In this document: positions 23,161-32,300 of the stretch, piece after piece
Position numbering within the stretch: the stretch's first letter is position 1
How the letters are laid out: the number at the start of each line of letters is the position of its first letter
Source of the DNA: GCA-2688775 sp035288865
Lineage (GTDB): Archaea > Nanobdellota > Nanobdellia > Woesearchaeales > GW2011-AR4
DNA length: 64,000 nucleotides
Assembly (NCBI GenBank): GCA_035288865.1
Contig: DATDZA010000026.1
Location: 1-64,000, forward strand
Direction: 5' to 3'
Notes under the pieces: model-generated
What the model was told of the DNA's origin: nothing
Seen by the model: the letters and a program-made list of their open reading frames with translations, nothing else
The model's database searches: none
Position numbers and translations under genes: made by a program

Positions 23161-25752
23161 TTATTTGTCTTTAATCTTTATCTTTGCCATTACCTGCTCG
23201 TGCAGCTTTCTGATGAATTCAACCTTATCCTCTATCTTCAGGATGTCGGTAAATCCCTGCAGCACGATATTAAATGCAAACGGAGAAGGCAAACTCGTCC
23301 TTATTTCCTTTACCAGAATTTTTTTCTGCTCGATGCCTTCAATAACTTTTGCCGTATTTTCAATGTCCATAAGGTCTTCAAGAACTTCTCTCCGCGCTTC
23401 TTTCAGGATGCAGAAATTTGCGTCAATTCTTTTGACTGCACTCATCAAAATCATCGAGGAAACCTGCTGCTTTCCGACTCGTTTCTGATGGCCCATGTAG
23501 TTTCTCAGTATCATCAATGATCTTCCTGCACAGTGCCTGAACCTCCTTTTAAGTATTTCACTATGCTCGATAGCCATGTCCATGACTTTGCGCATCTCTT
23601 TCGCTTTAATTAAATTAAAAGCCTGCATGATATTTATGCTTCTGTCGTATGCAACATAAAAACCGTTGTCATTTATGCCGATTTCAACATCTTTGTGCTG
23701 CGTTCTGGCGATAGCGAACGCAACTGCCCTTGACAGGCAGTCATTTACCCTTCTTCCGTACAAACTATGAAAAATCGAATACTTTCTTCTGCTTTTGTCA
23801 TCCGTATAGTGCTCAATTATAATTCTTGAATGCGAGGGAATCTCGGCATAATTGAACTGCTCATAAAAATAATCATAAATTGATTCCGCGGCATTTGCGT
23901 CAACGTAAAGATATTTGTTTATGAAATCCAAAATTTCTTTCTTTGATTTGCTGTTGCAAAACAGTTCATTCATTAATTTCCTAAACCTTCCGATTTCCAA
24001 AGCCAGGTCAAAGCTTAATGGCAGCATTTCAGAAAACCAGGATGGAATTGTCGGAGACCTCATTACAGAAGCATTGACGTATGCAACCATTCCTTTTGCG
24101 TATAGAAATTCATATTTTTCTCCTCCCAAAACAAAAACATCCCCTCTTTTTAATCTCTCAAGAAATGCCTCGTCAATAGCGCCTATCGGCTGCTCGCCGG
24201 CTTTTACAGTTATGTAAGACTCTTCTGGGATAGTTCCTATATTTGTCATGTGAATAACTCTTGACATTTTCCCTTTCCTTCCCATTTCCATCGAGTCCTC
24301 ATCAAACCAGATTTTGGCGTAAATATGCCTGTCCTCAAGTGAAACATATTTTCCGGCAAGATAATTCAAAACTTCATTGAAATCTTTTCTTTCGAGATTG
24401 CTGTAACAATAACTTTGCTTTACTAATCTCCATAATTCTTCAACATCCCACTTTTGCTCAAGAGAAATTCCGTGAATCTGCTGCGCCAAAACATCAAGGC
24501 AGTTAGTCGGAATATGGATTCGGTCAATCTTTTTCTCGATTGCAGATTTTAGAAGAACGGCGCACTCAACCAAATCATCCCTGTCGAGGACAATTATCCT
24601 TGCTTTCACAGTTGAGTGCAATTTGTGTCCGCTTCTTCCGGCGCGCTGCATGAATCTTGCAACAGACTTCGGGGAGCCAAGGCAAATAACCAAATCAATA
24701 AATCCAATATCAATTCCCAATTCCAGTGATGTGCTTGACACAATCACTTTCAGTTCACCCTTTCTCAGCCTGCTCTCGATGCTGTGCCTCAACGATTTCG
24801 ACAGCGAGCCGTGATGCGCTCCGATATTTTCCATGTAGTTTTTTGGAAATTTTTCCTTTAGATAATTCACAACTCTTTCAGTCGCTGACCTAGTGTTTGT
24901 AAAAATCAAAGTTGTCCGGTGACTTTGGATTAAGTCATCAATCAAAGTGTACATTGAATTGTGAATTATTGCATGCTCTACGTCCACAAGATTTGGAACC
25001 GGAGAGAGAACTTTCAAATCCATCTCCTTGAGAAACTGGACGTCAACAATTTTGCAGTCCCTTAATTTTCCTTTTTCGTATCCAACAAGAAATTTTGCAA
25101 TCTCGTCCAGCGGCGCTATCGTTGCGCTCAGGCCAATTCTGGTCATTGCTGGAGAAATTCTGTTTAATCTTTCAATTGACAGCGACAGATGGACGCCTCT
25201 CTTGTTTTCAGCCAGCGCGTGAATCTCATCTGCAATAAACCATTCCACATTCTTAAGAAGCTCCCTGAATTTTATTGAGCTTAACATAATTGCTAAACTT
25301 TCAGGAGTTGTTATCAGAATATGCGGAGGGTGCTTCAGCATTTTTGCTTTTTCAGACGCAGTTGTGTCTCCTGTTCTGACTGCCGCCCTTATATTCAGTT
25401 TTCTCCCCGCAATATCTTCCATTTCTCTCAAGGGCTCAGCCAAATTTACCTGAATGTCATTACTTAAAGCTTTTAATGGAGATACATAAACACAATAAAC
25501 ACGGTTTTCAAGAATTCCTTTTTCGCTTGAATCAATTAATTCATTTAAAATTGAAAGGAAAGCAGTCAAAGTTTTTGTCGCACCGGTCGGAGCGCTTACC
25601 AAAATATTGTTTCTTGAATGTATTTCCATAACCCCAAATAACTGCGGCAGCGAGAACTCCTTAAATCTCGTGAAGAACCAGTTATCTATCAAGGGATTCA
25701 ATATGTGCCTTATCTGTTCAGATTTGTATGGCTTGTCTGTGTAGGTTATCAT
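23161..25752 (-). CDS. lhr: Lhr-family DEAD/H-box ATP-dependent helicase
   Basis: 863 residues, Lhr-core size. Nucleic-acid helicase of superfamily 2 used in DNA repair or RNA processing. Motifs in order: Q-like LPQLFGVM (residue ~35), Walker A SAPTGATKT (~54-62, the usual GSGKT replaced by GATKT), VSPLKAL (~93), DEIHALAENKRG (~174, Walker B), SATIAPLDEIAKFL (~207), SSTSLELGIDIG (~336) and RFMQRAGRSGHKL (~367, motif VI). A winged helix and the Lhr C-terminal domain follow. coaE is downstream in the same direction. Confidence 0.93.
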   Translation of the reverse strand: MITYTDKPYKSEQIRHILNPLIDNWFFTRFKEFSLPQLFGVMEIHSRNNILVSAPTGATKTLTAFLSILNELIDSSEKGILENRVYCVYVSPLKALSNDIQVNLAEPLREMEDIAGRKLNIRAAVRTGDTTASEKAKMLKHPPHILITTPESLAIMLSSIKFRELLKNVEWFIADEIHALAENKRGVHLSLSIERLNRISPAMTRIGLSATIAPLDEIAKFLVGYEKGKLRDCKIVDVQFLKEMDLKVLSPVPNLVDVEHAIIHNSMYTLIDDLIQSHRTTLIFTNTRSATERVVNYLKEKFPKNYMENIGAHHGSLSKSLRHSIESRLRKGELKVIVSSTSLELGIDIGFIDLVICLGSPKSVARFMQRAGRSGHKLHSTVKARIIVLDRDDLVECAVLLKSAIEKKIDRIHIPTNCLDVLAQQIHGISLEQKWDVEELWRLVKQSYCYSNLERKDFNEVLNYLAGKYVSLEDRHIYAKIWFDEDSMEMGRKGKMSRVIHMTNIGTIPEESYITVKAGEQPIGAIDEAFLERLKRGDVFVLGGEKYEFLYAKGMVAYVNASVMRSPTIPSWFSEMLPLSFDLALEIGRFRKLMNELFCNSKSKKEILDFINKYLYVDANAAESIYDYFYEQFNYAEIPSHSRIIIEHYTDDKSRRKYSIFHSLYGRRVNDCLSRAVAFAIARTQHKDVEIGINDNGFYVAYDRSINIMQAFNLIKAKEMRKVMDMAIEHSEILKRRFRHCAGRSLMILRNYMGHQKRVGKQQVSSMILMSAVKRIDANFCILKEARREVLEDLMDIENTAKVIEGIEQKKILVKEIRTSLPSPFAFNIVLQGFTDILKIEDKVEFIRKLHEQVMAKIKIKDK

Positions 25753-26127
25753 ACTATTAATAGCTATGTTGAATTTCTGTATTAAAATTCATGAATATTA
25801 ATACGAAAAAATAAAATTATTTGCGATATTGAAAATAAAATCTCATAACTTAAATGTTCTTATTCGATAATGCAAAGAAATTTATAAAAGTGTTGGTTCA
25901 GATTGTTAGAAAAAATTCAAAACTTAATTAATTCTAATTTTTCTAACGAATTGTCTAATTTGCCTGGTGTACTTTCCATTTACTTAATCTGGAGTTTTGA
26001 TAATAACTAGTTTTATTACTACTGCTAAATAAGCACATATACCAAATATGACCGTAAACTTAATAAATTCAAGTGAATTACCATCACCTTAAAGTTATAA
26101 TTACGATAGTTGGGGGGTTTGTTGTAA
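25753..26127. other. 375-base intergenic region with a promoter-hairpin element
   Basis: No gene found. It holds the lhr promoter region on the left, the TATA-hairpin element at 25881-25947, and an AGTTATAATTAC TATA-like site (about 26093-26104) serving the 26128 microORF. Very AT-rich. Confidence 0.5.
25881..25947 (+). promoter_or_regulatory. TATA box followed by a 10-bp inverted repeat
   Basis: TTTATAAA (25881-25888) with an upstream AAAG-rich BRE predicts a start near 25912. GTTAGAAAAA (25905-25914) and TTTTTCTAAC (25938-25947) are perfect inverted arms with a 23-base loop placed right at that start. No ORF follows for nearly 200 bases. It could be an operator or the head of a small RNA or long leader for the exported-protein genes. 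Confidence 0.4.
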
Positions 26128-26295
26128 ATGGTTGGAAAAGGGTTTAAGTTTGCACAGATACTTATCGAAAAGATATTTATATTTGTAGTTTTGTTTCTAA
26201 TGGCTGATTTTGCCGTATGCGCATCAGAGCAAGGCGGAACTCGTTATAATTCTGAAGATAATTTTATTTCGGGTAGGGGGGGTGTTGAAAATTAA
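26128..26295 (+). CDS. 55-residue exported or membrane microprotein
   Basis: Short ORF from ATG 26128 (after TTGGGGGGTTTG). Residues 1-15 are basic or mixed, then a strong hydrophobic stretch FIFVVLFLMADFAVCASE fits a signal peptide or single span, followed by a polar Gly/Asn tail ending GVEN. The stop at 26293-26295 lies inside the start of the giant gene, an overlap of 14 bases in another frame. It may couple translation of the large exported protein or be a signal fragment left by a frameshift. Confidence 0.5.
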   Translation: MVGKGFKFAQILIEKIFIFVVLFLMADFAVCASEQGGTRYNSEDNFISGRGGVEN

Positions 26296-29050
26296 CAATA
26301 AAAAGGTAGTCTGGACAATGGCCTTTTTAATATTAAACATGATTTTCTTAACACTCGGCTCAGTTTTTGCTCAAGCACAAGTTAGCATAACAAGTGAAGG
26401 CGTGCCTCCTTTTATTCCTGGCACTCTTTGCGTTAATGCAAAAGATGGTTCCCAATTTCATACACACACGATAACAGCTAATAATCCCACATCTGATTTA
26501 ACTTTTGAATTTGACGGGGCAATTTTTCACAGCAATGAGGCTGGATGCGACGTGACAGGAGAAGATCCAAGCATCACAGGCGGCTCAGTTAGTGGGAAAA
26601 CTACTTATGGGCCTGGCGAATCTGGTTCTCTCCTTGCTATCTTTGATACAAATGCATTTAACTGCGGAAGGGTTCAATATGACATCGGCTTTAAATTACA
26701 AGGACAGCCTGGAGTTCTGCAGGGCAATTACCAAGGCCTGTTTTATGGAATAGTTGTTAATTATGGAGTTGACTGTACACTCTGCGGCAATGGTGTACTT
26801 GAAACTGGAGAGCAATGCGACAGTGGTTCTCAAAATGGCCAGCCTTGCACTCCAACCTATGGCAACACATGCAATTACTGCTCCTCATCCTGCACACCAG
26901 TTACCGTTACGGGACCAACATGCGGTGACGGTACAGTTCAATCACCAGAGCAATGCGACAGTGGTTCTCAAAATGGCCAGCCTTGCACTCCAACCTATGG
27001 CAACACATGCAATTACTGCTCCTCATCCTGCACACCAGTTACCGTTACGGGACCAACATGCGGTGACGGAATTGTCAGTGGAAACGAGCAGTGTGATGAT
27101 GGAAATTTAAATAATAACGACGGATGCTCATCATCATGTCTACCTGAGTATGCGAGACTTACAGTTAATAAGCAGGTTATAAATAACAACGGGGGCACAA
27201 AAACTGCATCACAGTTCCTACTATTTATTGATAGTAGTTCCGTTACAAATGGAGTTATTAACTCTGTATCAGCCGGATCCCATACAGTAAGTGAAACCTT
27301 AGACCCAAATTATGCAAAAACAATTAGCGGCGATTGCAATTCTTTGGGGCAGGTCACAGTTTCCTATGGCCAGTCAAAAACCTGCACAATAACCAACGAT
27401 GACGTCCCTCCAAAAATTACAGTAACAAAAATAGTCATCAACAACAATGGTGGAACAAAAACAGTTTCCAACTTCCCTCTATTTGTCAATTCCATATCTG
27501 TAATATCAGGGGTTCAATATACATTTAATGCTGGCGTTTACACAGTAAGTGAAACCCAACAGTCAGGATACTCATCATCAATAACCGGCGACTGCAATTC
27601 AAACGGCCAAGTCACTTTAGGCATCGGCCAGTCAAAAACCTGTATTATTACAAATGATGATTTGCCATCGTGCGGAAATGGAATAGTTGAGCCGCCAGAG
27701 CAATGCGACGATGGCAACACAAATAATAATGATCAATGCACTAATAATTGTATAAAAACAATATGTGGAGATGGAATTGTTCAAACTCCAAATGGCAATG
27801 GCCAAAACGAAGAATGCGACGATGCAAATACTAATAACAATGATGGATGTAACAGCAACTGCATGAATCAGAAAATATTGACATGCGAGGAAGCAATCTC
27901 AATGGGCTTGATTAACGGATCAGTAAGCGGAGGAACTGCAACATTAACAAATAATGCAAATGTGGGATTTGACTTTGGTTTTGCATCTTACAAAATGATA
28001 GATGATATTATCGAAAACCAAGTGCTATTCGATTCTAGCCTTAAGGCAGCAGGCCCACATCAAACTATAACTTTCAGCATAAATGTGCCTAACTGCAAAT
28101 ACCAAACGGACCTTTTCTGCGGACCTCTTGTGGTAAAGTTTGATGCACAGCATAATTACATCGGCAGGCTCATCGCATCAGAAATAGATGAAGGAGTCGG
28201 TGGATTTTGCAATGCAACCTCTTCGCCAGGATGCTTTAGCAGACTAAAAGACGCAGACGCAAATTGCAAGGGCGGGACAATAATTCAGGATACCGTTTAC
28301 GGATGCCGCTCGATTAAATGTCAGAATGGACTAAACTCATTACAGATTTTGGCGTGCGATAAGCCTGGAGATCAGAACCCAACTTACTTTGAAATGTACA
28401 AGACGCAGCAAACTGGCAACGGGTTAGAAATTTGCCTAGGAGAAAAAACTTGCATAGCACACAACGGTTTCGCAAAAAGTTTAAACTACCCGATTTGTTC
28501 TAACGGAACCATCACAACTGCCGTTTGTGGAAATAATGTAAAGGAATCAGGCGAATTGTGCGATGACGGAAATTTGAATAATAATGACGGATGTTCATCG
28601 ACTTGTAAAATTGAGTCATGCGGCGATGGTACAAAGCAGGCTAGTGAACAATGCGATGACGGAAATTTGAATAATAATGATGGTTGCAATTCACAATGTA
28701 AAACTGAATCTTGTGGTGATGGTGTGAAACAATCCAGTGAGCAGTGCGATGACGGCAACAATAATAATGGTGATGGATGCAGCAGCACATGCACTTCAGA
28801 AGGCAGTGGAACATGCTACAGCTCAGTTCAGAACATACCGGCATCATGCAGCACAAGTGATATAACAACTGACACTTTTAACGGATGCAGGAAAATAATT
28901 TGTTCAGGCAAACAGGTGCTAGGATGCGACAAGGCCGGTTTCTTTGAAATGTATAATCAAGGGGGAAGTTCCTTGATACAAATATGCCTAGGAAATGCCT
29001 GCATGACTAATGAGGGATTTATAAAGAGCAAGAGTTTCCCAATTTGCTAG
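26282..29050 (+). CDS. Giant exported Cys-rich mosaic protein (DUF4215-type repeats, prealbumin-like domains, 8-Cys domain)
   Basis: About 922 residues from GTG 26282 (TTG 26285 also possible), behind a purine-rich GGGTAGGGGG. Signal peptide 1-31 (ending SVFAQA). Order: beta domain; Cys-rich repeats with CGDG-x-EQCDDGN (about 167-290, including two nearly identical copies); two prealbumin-like beta domains each ending KTC(T/I)ITNDD (about 293-460); more CDDGN repeats (463-528); a beta domain (537-650); an eight-Cys domain (about 650-740); three more CDDGN repeats (748-840); and a final eight-Cys domain (845-922). It probably lies at the cell surface, rich in disulfides. No C-terminal membrane span, so it is released or held by partners. 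Longer starts at TTG 26210 are not supported. Confidence 0.8.
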   Translation: MLKINNKKVVWTMAFLILNMIFLTLGSVFAQAQVSITSEGVPPFIPGTLCVNAKDGSQFHTHTITANNPTSDLTFEFDGAIFHSNEAGCDVTGEDPSITGGSVSGKTTYGPGESGSLLAIFDTNAFNCGRVQYDIGFKLQGQPGVLQGNYQGLFYGIVVNYGVDCTLCGNGVLETGEQCDSGSQNGQPCTPTYGNTCNYCSSSCTPVTVTGPTCGDGTVQSPEQCDSGSQNGQPCTPTYGNTCNYCSSSCTPVTVTGPTCGDGIVSGNEQCDDGNLNNNDGCSSSCLPEYARLTVNKQVINNNGGTKTASQFLLFIDSSSVTNGVINSVSAGSHTVSETLDPNYAKTISGDCNSLGQVTVSYGQSKTCTITNDDVPPKITVTKIVINNNGGTKTVSNFPLFVNSISVISGVQYTFNAGVYTVSETQQSGYSSSITGDCNSNGQVTLGIGQSKTCIITNDDLPSCGNGIVEPPEQCDDGNTNNNDQCTNNCIKTICGDGIVQTPNGNGQNEECDDANTNNNDGCNSNCMNQKILTCEEAISMGLINGSVSGGTATLTNNANVGFDFGFASYKMIDDIIENQVLFDSSLKAAGPHQTITFSINVPNCKYQTDLFCGPLVVKFDAQHNYIGRLIASEIDEGVGGFCNATSSPGCFSRLKDADANCKGGTIIQDTVYGCRSIKCQNGLNSLQILACDKPGDQNPTYFEMYKTQQTGNGLEICLGEKTCIAHNGFAKSLNYPICSNGTITTAVCGNNVKESGELCDDGNLNNNDGCSSTCKIESCGDGTKQASEQCDDGNLNNNDGCNSQCKTESCGDGVKQSSEQCDDGNNNNGDGCSSTCTSEGSGTCYSSVQNIPASCSTSDITTDTFNGCRKIICSGKQVLGCDKAGFFEMYNQGGSSLIQICLGNACMTNEGFIKSKSFPIC
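26809..26931 (+). repeat. 123-bp perfect direct repeat, copy 1
   Basis: Identical base for base, as far as I can read it, to 26947-27069, offset 138 bases. It encodes one Cys-rich repeat of the exported protein. Perfect identity including third positions points to recent duplication or gene conversion. Confidence 0.9.
26947..27069 (+). repeat. 123-bp perfect direct repeat, copy 2
   Basis: Second copy of the repeat at 26809-26931. The divergent 15-base linker between copies encodes a short spacer. Confidence 0.9.
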
Positions 29051-29383
29051 TTATAGTAAATTCATTCATTTTTTTCACGTAGCATTATTCGTATTTCTTT
29101 GACCTAAAATGCCGCAAGCAATTTGGCTATTTCCTAAATTACGAAAAGAAAAATACTCACCGCTTTTAAATGGGCCAAATATGAGTTTTTTTAACCAAAG
29201 TGGGTATTTTGAGTAGTGAAAAAAACCGAAAGATTTATAAATGAGGCAATTGTAAGCTTCACTAACTAATGTGGGAATTAGTGGGTAGTTTCGCTTATAA
29301 CTCGGAGTAAATCAGTAAAATTTATATAGAAATTCTGATTTGTAACTACTTATCTATGATAACATAATATTGGGGGATTATAA
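29051..29383 (+). promoter_or_regulatory. 333-base promoter region of the beta-glucan operon
   Basis: It contains, in order, an 11-bp inverted repeat (29150-29160 and 29200-29210, one G-T pair), a strong BRE-TATA (CCGAAAGATTTATAAA, 29226-29240), a 6-bp repeat ACTAAT/ATTAGT (29265-29282), a second TATA (AAAATTTATATAG, about 29317-29329) and a GGGGGAT ribosome binding site just before ATG 29384. The second TATA would serve the large gene. The first points at a 13-codon leaderless frame (29269-29310, beginning MWELVG), which may be a leader peptide or chance. Confidence 0.5.
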
Positions 29384-32300
29384 ATGAATCTAAAAATCAA
29401 CTTATCTTGCAAAAGTAATGTTCGCCCTTTAAGAAACTTGGTGCTATTGTTGCTTTTAATAGTTACGGCAGCTCCAGTTTACGCGGATTTAGTCGCTGTT
29501 TCACAGTTAGGATACCACCCGAATTCTACAAAGCAAGTTATAATATACACAAATAGCAGCACAAGTTATACTTCAGCTGAATTAGTCGATGCAAACAACG
29601 CAAATATTGTTAAAACAATTTCACTTCTTAAAGCCAAAAATTATGGTGGCACGAATGTGGAATGTCAGGGAAACGCACCTTGTTATGTTGGGGATTTTTC
29701 AGACTTTATGGTGCAGGGCAGTTATTATTTTGATATCTCTGGAATAAAATCTCCGACATTTAAGATAGACAGCCAAATATTTAAGGATAATACGCCCACA
29801 CTTCTTGAATTTTTTGACGCAATGCTTCAGCAGAATTCAGCATACCACGGGGATTTTCATTCAAATTACCAGCCATCATTTAATGCCATGGCCGATGGAA
29901 GTTTTATCATGGAGGCAGATCAGGCATCGCTTGCCCTCATTAGGCTCGGAAGCGCTTATAGGAAAAATCCTACTTTGTTCACAGGAATTGACAATTATAA
30001 TATCTTATCTGCAAATAAGCCCGATATGCAAGAATACATTTTATCATATGTCGACTATCTTGAAGGATTGCAAGGGCTGGAACTAGAGGAACTGACAGAT
30101 GGAACTGGTTTCAGACTGAACCCAAATGTTGAAGTTCAGAATATATTTGTTCCTGGTCCTACAAACTTAACAAACTTGACTGTTTATATCCCGGGAAGCT
30201 CCCATGCCATATTAAAATCAGATGTACCAGTGGTTTCCTTATGCGGAAATGATACGGGAACGGAATGGCAGAAATGTGTGGATGACGCTGCTTTCTATTT
30301 CAAATGCCAGATAGACGAACCGTGCCTTAATATGACTTATATAGAAAAGACGGGAAAAGTCAAATCAACAAACAATGGATATGCCGTTTCCAGGGGCTGG
30401 GGTTATGAGTTTGGATGCTATGTGGATGTTGATTTAAATAGTGACATGTTTGACAGCGAGCCAAATCCATGCATGGTATTTTACCCCGAGACTTCTAGGT
30501 CTTACGATGTTTATGCGCTTCTTGGATTTTTAGAATCAGTTCCTGCGGTAAATGATTATTCCTCAATTGAAGGGAATAGTTTGCTTGCAAGGTCCATTAA
30601 CACATATAATCATATCAAAATAAATGACTCGGTATTTTCAGCTAATGACCCAGATGCAGGATTTTTCGGAGCATCTTTATTTTTGCTGTACAATTACACA
30701 GCAAACGCTTCATATTTGTTAGAGGCTCATTCACTTAAAGACATAGTTGGCACAAATTTTGAATCCGACCACACAAGGGGAAATGAGTTTTACTGGGAAG
30801 AATACATTAAAAACAAAAATAATCTGGAGAGCCGGGGGCTTCCATACCAAGTAAATGCTAAAAATCCCGAAGAATTTTTTACGGCTAAAATATTGTCTGA
30901 TTATAGCGATTTGGGAGCAGATTCTATGTCGAATAACGGAGAAAGGATATTTCAGTATAACAATAACATCCAATTTCAAAACAGCAGGTATATCTTACTT
31001 GAAGGGCTTTATGCAACTAAAGCTAATCAATTACATCCATCTGCCGATCCGTTTGTTAAAGAAGTCGGAGACAGCCAGCTTTCTTGGCTGACCGGAATGA
31101 ATTCTGTGCAGAACGGAACCGCAATTGGAAGCCCGACATTATCAATTAGTTTTATTTTTGGCATAGGAAATTTTCCACAGCAATACCATTCAAGATTGCT
31201 CTACGATTCAGGATACAAAAGTTCCAGCGGCGACGAGATTATAGGAGTTAGAGGAACAAGCCTGCAGTTCCTTGATCCAGTTAATAACGAATATGTTTAT
31301 CTGGACGGAATGCAAAATATTTTAGGAAAGTCCCTGGGAGCTTCGGGCAATAACTGGAGAAATGAAACACAAATTGAACCGTTTCACGTCGGAACTATAT
31401 TTAACAACGACAAAAGCTACATTCCTGGATGGATAAGCGGGCCATATGATACTGTTTCAGACCAAGATCTAATTTTTAATTACAGGGACAATCTTAACAC
31501 GTATGAATTCACAGAAACAACAAATGAGATCGTTGCAACAGCAGTCGAGCTATTTGCGTATCTTGATGCCGGCTATAATAACAAACCCCAACATAATGGA
31601 ATTTATGTGAGCCCGCAAGTAACTCAGAATGCAACACTGACTTTTATTACCAATCCAGCGAGCTCAAATATTTATCTCAATAGCCAGTTTAAGGGAATGA
31701 CCAATTCCTCTGGCATATTTATTTTGCAAAATGTAGGGCAGGGCAACTACTCTTTTAAAGTTAACAAGTCAGAATATTTCGCATATGAAAAAAATATTTC
31801 GGTTTTGGAAGGGATTAATGCAACCATTGACGTTAATCTGTCATTGATTCCGGTCGTTTTGCAAAATTCAAGCCTTCATGTAATTTCTAATGCAGATAGT
31901 ATTCAAGTTTACTTAGATAATTTATTGTATGGCCTAACTAATGCAAGCTATGAAATAAATATTAATAATTTAGTTCCAGGCGATTATAATTTAACGCTTA
32001 AGAAAACAGAATATCTCGACAGAGATGTAATTATTTCATTGGTATCCGGGCAAAATAATTCAATTGTTCTTAACTTAACCAATATAGTACAAAATGGCAC
32101 TGTAACAATTACCACTAGCCCCAGCATTGCAGATATTTACGTGAATTCAAGCCTTGTTGGCACAACAAATGCATCTGGAAATATATTTTTGAATCTTAAT
32201 CCCGGAATTTATAGCATAAAGGCAGCAAAATCCAATTACGTTCCCTCAACAATTTTAGTGGAAATTCAGCAATCGGTAAATAAATTTGCAAATGTATCTC

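Noticed and set aside
26809..27069. CRISPR-like repeat
   Set aside because: Only two copies of 123 bp, in a coding frame, encoding a Cys-rich protein domain.
26754..27110. 118-residue frame overlapping the Cys-rich repeats
   Set aside because: It is a shadow frame of the real gene kept open by the repeat; no start signal or plausible protein.
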